A DNA stretch of 64,000 nt, taken from Lentisphaerae bacterium RIFOXYA12_64_32. Its GTDB lineage: Bacteria; Verrucomicrobiota; Lentisphaeria; Oligosphaerales; YB12-FULL-65-16. Under the pieces are notes generated by a model, which made no database searches, was not told the DNA's origin, and worked only from the letters and a program-made list of their open reading frames with translations. The stretch covers positions 1 through 64,000 of the forward strand of contig MHBL01000195.1 of NCBI GenBank assembly GCA_001803235.1, read 5' to 3'. The translations under genes and the position numbers were made by a program. This document shows, piece by piece, positions 8,413 through 17,337 of the stretch; the first letter of the stretch is position 1, and each line of letters opens with the position of its first letter.

Positions 8413-11400
8413 ATGCGTACTGCGAAACGTGTCCTCGCATCATGTTTGTCCGCTGCCGTCGGACTCGCCTTCGCGTCGGCACCCGGTCGCGCCGCGGACT
8501 GGCCGGCGTACGCGCACGACTTCGCTCGCAGTTGTGTGACCGCCGAGGCGCTGCCCACTCCCCTGACGCCGCAGTGGACCTGGAAAGCGCTGCACAAGCC
8601 CCGGCCCGCCTGGCCGGAGCCGGGCCGTGAGGCGAACCGGCTCGCGTTCGACTACGCGTTAGAGGTCGTGGCGGCTGGAGGAACGGTGTTCCTCGGGTCC
8701 TCGGCGGACCACAAGGTCTACGCCCTCGACTTGGCAACCGGCGCGGAGAAGTGGTCGTTCTTCACCGGCGGCCCGGTCCGGTTTTCCCCGACCGTCGAGA
8801 ACGGTCGCGTAATGGTGGCGTCCGATGACGGCTGCGTCTACTGCCTGTCCGCCACGGACGGCACGCTGGTCTGGCAGTTCGCCGCCGGACCGCGCCGCGA
8901 CATGATCTTCGGCAACGAACAGATGATCTCGCACTGGCCGCTGCGCAGTGGTGTCGCCGTCGAGAACGGCGTGGTGTACTTCTCGGCGGGCGTGTGGCCG
9001 ACCGATGGGGTACACCTGTACGCCCTGAACGCAGAGACCGGTGCGGTGCTGTGGAAGAATACCGAGTACGCGACTCGTTACCAGAAGCTGCCGCACCCGC
9101 CGTCGACTGCGTTCCTCAGTGTGGCGCCGCAAGGTTCGATCGTCGGGCACAAGGGGCAGTTCTTTCTGCCCACCGGGCGCAACGTCCCGGCCGCGTTCGA
9201 TCGCGACACCGGCAAGATGCAGTACTACCACAGCCAGCCCGACAACTGGGGCAACCGCTGGGGCGGCACCTGGTTCTTCCTGCACGACGGACTGCTGATC
9301 GGCTGGCGCAACCATTTCACCCCGGATACCGATGTGGTGATCGGCGAAGGCGACCCGACGCCGGAAGACGGCCTGGTCGCGTTCGACACGGCGACCGGCA
9401 AGCGCCGCCAGGAACTGCCCGGGAAATTCCGTGCGGTGATCGACCAGCACGTCCTCTACGCCTCCGGCCTGGGCAAGATCGGCGCCTATGACTTCGACGC
9501 CTGGCTGGCAACCGGCGCGCTGACGAAGAAGTGGGAAGTCGACGAGGGCCGAACGTACGCGATGGTCAAGGCCGGTCCGAGCCTGGTCACCGGCGGGCGC
9601 GGCACGATCACCGCCCTGAATGCGGCGGATGGAAAGACGCTGTGGGACGCGAAGACCGAGGGCCAGGTGCGCAGCCTCGCGGTCGCCGATGGCCGGCTCC
9701 TGGCCAGCACTACCGACGGCGAGATCCTGTGCTACGGCGCCACCGCGGTCGCCACGCCGCCGGTGCACGCACTGCAGCCGGACACGACGGCACTCGATGC
9801 GGCACCCGGTGCGCCCGAGGCCAAGCCCCGGGCAAAGAGCATCATGGCAGACACCGGCAAGACCGCCGGCTACTGCCTGCTCCTGGGTGCTGGCGATGGC
9901 CAGTTTCTGTACCAACTCGTCCGCGAGTCCAACCTGATCGTGTTCTGCGTCGAGCCGGACGCGGCGAAGGCCGCGGCGGCCCGCAAGGCGCTGGACGCGG
10001 CCGGGTTATACGGCCCGCGCGTGGTCGTGCACACCGGCGAGATCGCCGCGGTCGGGTACCCGGAGTACTTCGCTGACCTCATCGTTGTGGGGAGTGAGAG
10101 TGTTGGGAAGGCCCCGGCAGAAGTCCTCTACCGGTTGCTGCGCCCCTGCGGCGGATGTCTGTACGCGGCCTTGCCGCCAGCCGCGAAGCAGGGCGGCCCC
10201 GAGGCCGGCGCCGTGTCGGCCTGGCTCGGGCAGGGCAAGGTGCCGGCGGCGGAAATCCGCCAGGGCGAGCGGGCTGTGCAGGTCGTGCGCGGCAAGCTCG
10301 AGGGCAGCGACGACTGGAGCCACCAGTTCGGCAGCGCGGCGCGGACCGGCTCGTCCAACGACCAACTCGTGAAGTGGCCGCTGCGCGTGCTGTGGTTTGG
10401 TGAGCCCGGTCCGGCCACGCTGGTCAGTCGCCACTGGCAGGGTCCGGCGCCGTTGTGCGTGAACGGGCACATGGTGGTCGCGGGACAAAAGCATGTCTCG
10501 GCGGTCGACGCGTACAACGGCCGCATGCTGTGGCAGCGCGAATTCCCTAGCGCCGGCCGGTGGACCATTTCCGGCAAGGGCAGCAATGTCGCGGCCGATG
10601 CCGACAGTGCGTACCTTGCGATCGGGAAACAGTGTCTGCGCCTGGACGTGGTCACCGGCGGGACGACCACAACCTACAGCCTGCCTGCCGTCGCCGAAGT
10701 CCCGGCTGACCTCGCCGCGAAGCTCAACACCTGGGCGTTCCTGGCGGTCGGGTCGAGCCAGGTCTTCGGCAGTGCCGGCACCTCGGAGTCTGCCGGCGTG
10801 TGCCTGTTCGCCCTGCGCAAGGATACCGGCGAGAAGCAGTGGTCGTACGTCACCGCCGGCGACATCCCGAACAACGGCGTCTCGGTTGGTCCCGACGCAC
10901 TCTACCTGATCGAACGCATCAATGCGGGTGATGTTGCGGCCGCAAAAGCGAGTGGAACTGAAGTGGTTGCAGGCAAGACTCTTATAGCTCTTGAGCTGAA
11001 GACCGGCAAGGTCCTCTGGAGGACCACCGAAAGCCTCGGCGACCGCACCACGCTGTGGCTGTCGCAGGGCGTCCTGGTCGCGCAGGGCGGCGAGGGTCTG
11101 ACCGGGTACGACGCGGCCACCGGCAAAGTGCTCTACAGCCGCAGTGCCAAGGTCTCGGGTACGCCGGTGATCGCCGGGGACACGATCTACGTCCGGCCGC
11201 TGGCGTTCGACCTGCGCTCCGGCGAACCGCGACTCCGCGACAACCCGCTCGCCGAGGGCCAGTCGCCCTGGAATTTCACCCGCTCGTACGGCTGCGGGAC
11301 CATGGGCGGGGGGCCGAACCTGCTCGCGTTCAGGTCCGGCGCCCTGGGCATCTACGGCCTGGACGGCGACACGGGTGTGCACAACTTCGCCGGGATTCGG

Positions 11401-13410
11401 GCCGGGTGCTACATCAATGCGATTCCCGCCAATGGGCTGCTGCTGGTCTCACCGGGCGATGCCGGTTGCTCGTGCAGCTACAGTTTCCAGGCCACGCTCG
11501 CCCTGGCGCCGACCAACTCCCAGGAGAACTGGGGCTTGTTCTACGAGAGCCTGCCGACCTCGCGCGTTGACCACGTGTCCCTGAACGTGGGCGCACCGGG
11601 CGACCGCCGTGACAGCACCGACACCCTGTGGCTGGCCGCGCCGCGGCCGGAGACGTCGTCGAAACGTCCGCTGTTCGCCACCCCGTTCCGCTTCCTTTGC
11701 AGCGACGGGCTGGGGCCGTACTGCCAGAGCACTGACCTGGTGAACATCGAAGGAACCGACAAGCCGTGGGTCTACGCCAGCGGCCTGCGCGGAGTTCGCA
11801 ATGTGGAACTCGATCTGGAGATCCTGAACCGTGGCTTCGTCGCCTGGCCCGCCGCGCAACCGCCGGCGGTGGACGGCGCATTCACCGAGCCGTACTGGGA
11901 CGGCTACAGGGCCATGATCCTGCCGGCGGAAGACGCCGGACTCACGCTCCGCTACGACGACACGAACCTGTACCTGGCCTACGAGCGGCACCCGGCCAAG
12001 GACGCGGCCGGCAACGTGCGGCCCTGGCGGCAGAGCGTCAAGGATGCGGACGGCGCCATCTGGGGTGATGATTCGTTTGAGCTCTTCTTCAGCGAACCGC
12101 CGCCGGGCAAGGACCTGCCCGTGACCAAGTGCCTGCACCTTGGCGTGTCCGCGTCGGGCGCACGGTACGACGCGCTGTGGAACTACGTCTCACCCTACAT
12201 CGCCCGGGACATTCCCGAACTGGCCGTCACCATCGATGGCAAGGCTGACGACTGGGCGGACAAGGGCCTGCGGGTGATATCGCTGCCCGGCGCCAAAGGC
12301 GTGATGCGCGCGCCCGAGGACCTGGACCCGTGCTTCCGCATCGGCTGGTGCAAGGACGGTCTGCTGCTGCTGGCCGAAGTCAGGGACAGCGTGACTTACG
12401 AGAGTGCCGACGCTGCCAAGCTCTTCGAGGGTGATTCGGTCGAGTTCTTCATGACGCCGCAGGTCGGCTCGTCGGAGAGCTTTCAGGTGGTCATCGCCCC
12501 CGGGGCCACGGACACCCAGACTAAGCCCAGGTATCGGTTCTACGACCGGCGCAAGGCGACGCGCGGCGAAAACCTGACGGTTCAAGTCGCCAGCACCAAG
12601 ACTACGGACGGCTACCTGGTCGAGGCGCTGCTGCCCTGGAAGAACCTGAAGATCCAGCCGGCGCCCGGACTGGAGTTCGGATTGCAGGTGTTCGTGAACG
12701 ACAACGACAAGGACAAACGCAAGCAGTTCCTCGCGCTCTGGCACCCGGGCGGGCACACTGAGAAGAACCCGTTCGCCTACCAGCCGTTCCGGCTCGCCGC
12801 TGAAGCCGGCGCGCCAGTGGAGTTCAAGCGCAGCGCGAAGCCGGGGCCGGACGGCCAGTACACGGCCGTGGCGCCGCACCCGTTCCCGCTCGTGGTTCAG
12901 CCGTTGGGTGCGGAACCGGAGAAGAAGACGTATGACGGCGCGTGGCAGAGCGCTGTGCAGGCGAGCGACAAGGCGTTCTGCGCGGAGTTGGCCATTCCCT
13001 GGCAGACGCTGACCGACGCCGGTCTCGACAAGAAGACGGTCATGCTGAACGTCACGAACCGCGGCATGCTGGCCGCCGCGCCGGTGTACGGCAATGGCTA
13101 CGAAAGCCTGATCCTCGTGCCCAAGAGCTACGAGGAGCCGCGCCACGTCACGGTGCGGCTGCACTTCGCCGAACTCGACGACGTGAAGCCCGGCCAGCGC
13201 GTGTTCGACGTCCTGCTGCAGGGCAAGCTGGTCCTCGAGAACTTCGACGTGGTCGCCGCCGCTCAGGGCTGCCGCCGTGCGGTCGTGAAAGAGTTCGCGG
13301 ATGTGACCGTTTCGCGTGCCGTGTCCCTCGAGTTCGTCCCCAAGGCCCCTGCGCCGACCGCGGACACCGCTCCGATCCTGAGCGGCGTCGAAATCCTGCC
13401 GGTAAAGTGA
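8413..13410 (+). CDS. giant secreted PQQ-propeller/methyltransferase-fold/malectin fusion
   Basis: A 1665-residue exported protein. ATG 8413 has AAGGAG upstream and opens a signal peptide ending near APGRA (about residue 27). Order of parts: PQQ-like beta-propeller blades at about 30-460 (repeats such as VYALDLATGAEKWSF); a Rossmann-like domain at about 480-610 with LLLGAGDGQ, the glycine motif of class I SAM methyltransferases; a second set of propeller blades at about 630-1010; two DOMON/CBM9-like beta-sandwiches starting near 1149 and 1269; and a C-terminal malectin-like domain at about 1580-1665. The likely role is binding or processing of extracellular glycans. An intracellular-type methyltransferase fold inside an exported protein is odd, and it may be a non-catalytic structural insert. 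It stands alone between repeat-filled gaps. Confidence 0.8.
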   Translation: MRTAKRVLASCLSAAVGLAFASAPGRAADWPAYAHDFARSCVTAEALPTPLTPQWTWKALHKPRPAWPEPGREANRLAFDYALEVVAAGGTVFLGSSADHKVYALDLATGAEKWSFFTGGPVRFSPTVENGRVMVASDDGCVYCLSATDGTLVWQFAAGPRRDMIFGNEQMISHWPLRSGVAVENGVVYFSAGVWPTDGVHLYALNAETGAVLWKNTEYATRYQKLPHPPSTAFLSVAPQGSIVGHKGQFFLPTGRNVPAAFDRDTGKMQYYHSQPDNWGNRWGGTWFFLHDGLLIGWRNHFTPDTDVVIGEGDPTPEDGLVAFDTATGKRRQELPGKFRAVIDQHVLYASGLGKIGAYDFDAWLATGALTKKWEVDEGRTYAMVKAGPSLVTGGRGTITALNAADGKTLWDAKTEGQVRSLAVADGRLLASTTDGEILCYGATAVATPPVHALQPDTTALDAAPGAPEAKPRAKSIMADTGKTAGYCLLLGAGDGQFLYQLVRESNLIVFCVEPDAAKAAAARKALDAAGLYGPRVVVHTGEIAAVGYPEYFADLIVVGSESVGKAPAEVLYRLLRPCGGCLYAALPPAAKQGGPEAGAVSAWLGQGKVPAAEIRQGERAVQVVRGKLEGSDDWSHQFGSAARTGSSNDQLVKWPLRVLWFGEPGPATLVSRHWQGPAPLCVNGHMVVAGQKHVSAVDAYNGRMLWQREFPSAGRWTISGKGSNVAADADSAYLAIGKQCLRLDVVTGGTTTTYSLPAVAEVPADLAAKLNTWAFLAVGSSQVFGSAGTSESAGVCLFALRKDTGEKQWSYVTAGDIPNNGVSVGPDALYLIERINAGDVAAAKASGTEVVAGKTLIALELKTGKVLWRTTESLGDRTTLWLSQGVLVAQGGEGLTGYDAATGKVLYSRSAKVSGTPVIAGDTIYVRPLAFDLRSGEPRLRDNPLAEGQSPWNFTRSYGCGTMGGGPNLLAFRSGALGIYGLDGDTGVHNFAGIRAGCYINAIPANGLLLVSPGDAGCSCSYSFQATLALAPTNSQENWGLFYESLPTSRVDHVSLNVGAPGDRRDSTDTLWLAAPRPETSSKRPLFATPFRFLCSDGLGPYCQSTDLVNIEGTDKPWVYASGLRGVRNVELDLEILNRGFVAWPAAQPPAVDGAFTEPYWDGYRAMILPAEDAGLTLRYDDTNLYLAYERHPAKDAAGNVRPWRQSVKDADGAIWGDDSFELFFSEPPPGKDLPVTKCLHLGVSASGARYDALWNYVSPYIARDIPELAVTIDGKADDWADKGLRVISLPGAKGVMRAPEDLDPCFRIGWCKDGLLLLAEVRDSVTYESADAAKLFEGDSVEFFMTPQVGSSESFQVVIAPGATDTQTKPRYRFYDRRKATRGENLTVQVASTKTTDGYLVEALLPWKNLKIQPAPGLEFGLQVFVNDNDKDKRKQFLALWHPGGHTEKNPFAYQPFRLAAEAGAPVEFKRSAKPGPDGQYTAVAPHPFPLVVQPLGAEPEKKTYDGAWQSAVQASDKAFCAELAIPWQTLTDAGLDKKTVMLNVTNRGMLAAAPVYGNGYESLILVPKSYEEPRHVTVRLHFAELDDVKPGQRVFDVLLQGKLVLENFDVVAAAQGCRRAVVKEFADVTVSRAVSLEFVPKAPAPTADTAPILSGVEILPVK

Positions 13411-13449
13411 CGGGACGCAGGCGGGGACGTGGACGCGATCGAGCGCACG

Positions 13450-13622
13450 GTGGCTCGGCGCGTCCCGCGCCGAAGCGGCGCGCGCCGGACCTGTCCGCCG
13501 ACATGTCCGCCACAGCCAGAGCGACGGCGGAAGTCAAACGGGCGAAGGCGGATCCCCGGGCGAGGGCCTCGGTCCGGGACGGACCCGAGCACCCTGCTGC
13601 GGTCCCGGAGGTCCCGCGCCAC
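13450..13622 (+). repeat. family B palindromic repeat, copy 2
   Basis: It begins GTGGCTCGGCGCG and ends GTCCCGCGCCAC like the copy at 8153-8298, with the same internal GGATCCCCGGGCGAGG and GAGCACCCTGCTGCGGTC blocks but a longer middle. It lies 39 bases after the stop of the giant propeller gene, so that gene is bracketed by two copies. The rest of the gap (13411-13755) shows only the ribosome site of the next gene. Confidence 0.75.
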
Positions 13623-13755
13623 GTCCCGCCGTCGCAGAGGCGGAAGATGTCGTTCACCTGTCGGACGATGACACGACCGGCGCGAGGCCGGTGAGGTCGA
13701 GTGATTGCGCAGTCCGCGGGGAAGGAGATGATGAGAACAGCAGGAGGTCAGTGGT

Positions 13756-14211
13756 GTGTTAGATATCTACGTTGACGCCGATGCGTGTCCTGTGAAGCAG
13801 GAAGTCTGCCGAGTGGCCGAGCGGTACGGACTCAAGGTCACGTTCGTGTCGAACTCGCGGATGCGGATTCCTGAGCAGGACGCAGTGGAGCTGGTGGTCG
13901 TGACAGGTAAGTTTGATGCCGCCGATGACTGGATTGCCGAACACGTCACCGAGAATGACATTGTGGTCACGGCAGACATCCCGTTGGCGTCCAGGTGCAT
14001 CAAGAACCGGGCGCGGGTTCTTGGTCCTGCAGGTCAACGGTTCACCGCCGCCAACATCGGGTCGACGTTGGCGACGCGCGATCTCATGTCCGAACTGCGC
14101 GGCGCGGGCGCCATCACGGGCGGTCCGCCGCCGTTCCAGAAACAGGACCGTTCCCGTTTCCTACAGGGCCTGGACCAAGTCGTGCAAGACGTGAAGAAGT
14201 GCGGCGCATAG
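13756..14211 (+). CDS. YaiI/YqxD (DUF188) family protein
   Basis: A 151-residue cytosolic protein. GTG 13756 is supported by AGGAGG eight bases upstream. It has the family hallmarks along its whole length: the opening IYVDADACPVK, the central VVTADIPLASRC and the late F-TAANIG segment. The fold belongs to the PIN-like superfamily and keeps acidic residues (D6, D8 and the D of VTADIP) where a metal-dependent nuclease would hold its metal, but the family has no firmly established role. Length is normal. It is not in an obvious operon; the next gene starts 154 bases on. Confidence 0.93.
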   Translation: MLDIYVDADACPVKQEVCRVAERYGLKVTFVSNSRMRIPEQDAVELVVVTGKFDAADDWIAEHVTENDIVVTADIPLASRCIKNRARVLGPAGQRFTAANIGSTLATRDLMSELRGAGAITGGPPPFQKQDRSRFLQGLDQVVQDVKKCGA

Positions 14212-14305
14212 GGTTGCGCTGCAGGTTACCTGATTGACGTCACGCCGAATGCCTGGAGTCAACGTCCCGCGTCGTCGTGCGGGCGCATCCGGGCACACCG
14301 TCTGT

Positions 14306-14350
14306 CCCGAACCCCCGAACCCCCGAACCCCCGAACCCCTGAACCCTGAA
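14306..14350 (+). repeat. short tandem 8-mer tract before a start codon
   Basis: About five copies of an 8-base unit, CCCCCGAA, drift into CCCTGAA at the right end, 16 bases before the ATG of the GH20-like gene. A very similar stretch, read on the minus strand, sits before the HAD gene at 54531 (CGAACACTGAACCCTGAAC). The rest of the gap 14212-14365 is otherwise featureless. Confidence 0.7.
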
Positions 14351-14365
14351 CACCCGGAGCCCCCC

Positions 14366-16612
14366 ATGCCAAAGAATAGCAGGCCAACGTCGTGCCCGAT
14401 CTTCCCGATTCCGCGCGAGATGAAGCCGACCAGCGGCGGACCGGTGCGGTTGGACGAGCGGGCGGTGATCGCCGTGCCGGAGCATCCGTCGGCGCACGAC
14501 TTGGCGCTGGCGCGGTTCCTGGTTGCGGAGGCGAGCGACCAGTTCGGGCTGGCCCTGCGCATCGAACGTTGCGCGGCGTTGCCGCCCGACGCTGCAGCCA
14601 TCGTCATGGGCGCGATCAGCAACCCGCTGGTCCGGGCCTGCTGCGAGAAGCAGGGCGTTGACATCACCGCCGCCAGCCCGGGGCCGGAAGGCTACGTACT
14701 TCACGCCCGAAAACGCCTCGTGCTGATTGCCGGCAGCGACGAGGCCGGCGCGTTCTACGGGCTGCAGTCGTTGCGGCAACTGCTGGCACGCGAGGGCACG
14801 GGGCCGGGCGTGACGGTGCCCGGGCTCAGCGTCCGCGACTGGCCACACAAGCCGTTCCGCGGCGTCCGGCTCTACGTGCCGGGGAATGAGAACCTGGCGT
14901 TCTTCCGGCGCTTCCTGCGCGACTTCATGGCCCTGTACAAGTTCAACAAGCTCATCCTCGAAGTGAACGCCTGCATGCGGCTGGACCGGCACCCCGAGAT
15001 GAACGCGGCCTCGGTCGAGTTCGCCAAGGACCTGACCTACCGGCGCTGCAACTACCCGGAGCCGCGCAACAACACCTCGCAGAACTCGACGCACTACGAC
15101 GCGGCCGACGGCGAGACTATCGAGAAGGCGCACGTGGCGGAGATCCTGGCGCTGGCCAACAGTCTGCACATGGAAGTCATCCCCGAGATCCCCTCGATGA
15201 CGCACAGCTACTACCTGCTGGCGCGGCACCGCGAGGTCGCCGAGGAGCCGACGCACCGCTGGCCGGACACGTACTGCCCGTGCAACCCGAAGAGCTACGA
15301 ACTGGCGTTCGACGTCATGGACGAGTACATCGAGGTGCTCAAGCCCGCGACGATCCACATCGGGCACGACGAGTGGTTCCTGCTTGACAAGTTCATCTGC
15401 CCCGTGTGCAAGAAGCGGAAACGCCCCGAACTGTTTGCCGAGGACGTGGTGCGCGTTCACAACCATCTGGCCGCGCACGGCATCCGCGTCGCCATGTGGG
15501 GCGATCAGCTCATGACCGAAGTCCGGCCCGACACCGCCCTGTCGGCTGAGCAGGTGCGCCGCGTCATTCCGAAGGACATTCTCGTGTTCAACTGGTTCTG
15601 GCACGACAAGAAGACGGAGCAGAACGAGGGCGGTGCTGAACCCGGCGAGAACAAGGATCTGAAGGTGCAGGCGCTCGGGTTCAAGCAGATCTACGGCAAC
15701 ATGACGCCCGAGATCACGAACTGGGCGCGGCGCAGCGAGTTCGAGAGCGTGCTCGGCGGTTCACCGTCCTCGTGGGCGGCCACGAATGAGTTCAATTTCG
15801 GCAAGGACCTGCTGCACGATTTCCTCAAGTGCGGCAACCTGCTGTGGTCGACGCAGTGGCCGGAGAAGAGCGAACTGGAACTGATTCTCGCCGGGTTGAC
15901 GCCAGGTCTGCGCCGGCGCATGCGCGGCGCCACGGAACCGAGCGAGGACGGCGACGCGGTGACCCCGCTCAATATCGCGCCGGCTATGAACGCGGCGCCT
16001 GGGGACGGTGCGGAGTCCGCAGGCGCACTGCCGTCGGCACTGGCCAAGGGCGAGGTGGGTGCGGGCCGGAAACGGTTCCGGCTCACGGATACGCGGCAGG
16101 CGGGCGGGAAGCGCGCCGTTGTTGTCGGTGTCGAGGCGAAGCCGGGCAGCCCGTTCCCCGGCGAAGTGCTCGGCATTCCGGTCGGGCGCGACGTGACCAG
16201 TCTGGTCTTCCTGCACGCCTGCGCCAAGCCGGCGCAATGGATGCGTTCGTACCACGAGATCTACAACATGCCCGACACCTCGCAGCTTCTCGGCTGGTAC
16301 GAAGTGGTCTACGAAGACGGGTTCATCGAGACCATCCCGCTACGCTGCGGCGTGAACATCCGCGAGTGCGGCGGGCAACTCCTGTACGGCGCGGACACGG
16401 TCGACTGCCGCGCGAGTGCGAAGCAGGCGCCGGCTAACTTCTTCGCGTTCGAGTGGCGCAACCCGCGCCTCGGCCGCGTCATCCGTTCCGTCAACCTGAA
16501 GGGCGCGTCCGGCCACCGCGTCTGCCGCATGTGGCACGGCGTGTGGAACGAGACCGCGCCGGAGAATGCCATCATCCTGCTCGGCCTGAGCGTCGTGGAA
16601 CGCCGGCCGTGA
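14366..16612 (+). CDS. glycoside hydrolase family 20-like enzyme
   Basis: A 748-residue protein with the GH20 layout. Residues about 15-150 form the alpha/beta N-terminal domain (GPEGYVL at about 107-112, YGLQSLRQLL at 131-140). The barrel follows from about 160. The conserved acid pair is seen as HIGHDEW at 331-337 (D335, E336), where GH20 enzymes place the acetamido-orienting Asp and the acid Glu. Related enzymes remove terminal hexosamines from glycans. A large C-terminal part (about 520-748) is beta-rich and may bind substrate. I see no signal peptide with the ATG at 14366 (GGAG eight bases upstream), so it may act in the cytosol or be exported another way. A C-P-C segment near 304-306 and CPVCKKRK near 345-352 are unusual extras. 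Confidence 0.8.
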   Translation: MPKNSRPTSCPIFPIPREMKPTSGGPVRLDERAVIAVPEHPSAHDLALARFLVAEASDQFGLALRIERCAALPPDAAAIVMGAISNPLVRACCEKQGVDITAASPGPEGYVLHARKRLVLIAGSDEAGAFYGLQSLRQLLAREGTGPGVTVPGLSVRDWPHKPFRGVRLYVPGNENLAFFRRFLRDFMALYKFNKLILEVNACMRLDRHPEMNAASVEFAKDLTYRRCNYPEPRNNTSQNSTHYDAADGETIEKAHVAEILALANSLHMEVIPEIPSMTHSYYLLARHREVAEEPTHRWPDTYCPCNPKSYELAFDVMDEYIEVLKPATIHIGHDEWFLLDKFICPVCKKRKRPELFAEDVVRVHNHLAAHGIRVAMWGDQLMTEVRPDTALSAEQVRRVIPKDILVFNWFWHDKKTEQNEGGAEPGENKDLKVQALGFKQIYGNMTPEITNWARRSEFESVLGGSPSSWAATNEFNFGKDLLHDFLKCGNLLWSTQWPEKSELELILAGLTPGLRRRMRGATEPSEDGDAVTPLNIAPAMNAAPGDGAESAGALPSALAKGEVGAGRKRFRLTDTRQAGGKRAVVVGVEAKPGSPFPGEVLGIPVGRDVTSLVFLHACAKPAQWMRSYHEIYNMPDTSQLLGWYEVVYEDGFIETIPLRCGVNIRECGGQLLYGADTVDCRASAKQAPANFFAFEWRNPRLGRVIRSVNLKGASGHRVCRMWHGVWNETAPENAIILLGLSVVERRP

Positions 16613-16826
16613 GGTGCGGCAGCATGCGTGATGGGCAGCGCACGACCCGGAACGGCGGAACTCAGACCCGAGCTCCGGAGTAACAGGCCGACATGACAGG
16701 GCGGTGCGCTGCCAGGGCGCCGCTGACGCAGCACTGCGGCCGCTCAACCCGCGCTTGCCTTGCACCGGGAACGGGACTAACTTCCAACCGGCATGACATT
16801 CGGACCAACCGGGGCGAGGAACCCAG

Positions 16827-17058
16827 ATGAACCGTGGCGAGATCATTCTCTACGAGGCCGCTGACGGCACGACCGCCGTCGAGGTCCGGCTTGATCACGA
16901 CACCGTTTGGTTGACGCAGAAGCAGATGGCGCAGCTCTTCCAGACGGAACGCAGTGTCATCACGAAGCATCTGCGGAACATCTTCCGCACGGGCGAACTG
17001 GACGAGAAAAGCAATGTGCAAAAAATGCACATTCCTCTTTCGGACAAGCCTGTCGCAT
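16827..17058 (+). pseudogene. truncated RhuM-family gene
   Basis: The first 77 or so codons (MNRGEIILYEAADGT, then WLTQKQMAQLFQTERS and RNIFRTGELDEKSNVQKM) match the N-terminal DNA-binding part of RhuM-like virulence/phage-associated proteins. Right after SDKPVA, where the family continues with a YNLDVIISVGYRV block, the sequence changes to unrelated codons that stay open until 17252. The gene is therefore cut, probably by insertion or deletion. The following 200 bases contain the inverted pair GTTCGTAGTGG/CCACTACGAAC (at about 17081 and 17202), possibly the ends of what replaced the lost part. The gap before it (16613-16826) shows nothing recognisable. Confidence 0.75.
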
Positions 17059-17337
17059 GGTCGCGCAACTCCGCGCCTGTTCGTAGTGGGCTCGCAGTGC
17101 GCGGAACGAAGTGGAGCGCCAAGAGCCCATCCGGTGTGGTGTGGCGGTGCGGCGTGGAGATGGTGTCTTGCCTGGCGGACAACCGCCGGGACTGCGACAC
17201 CACTACGAACGGTGCCGTGGCCGAGTTTGCCCGCAAGGTCGAAAGAACTTGACCTTCGCAGTCCGCGGTGTGCGCAAAGGGTCTTGAATGACATCTGTTG
17301 TGTGACATTTAGCAGGGAATAGGAAAGGAATCAGACC

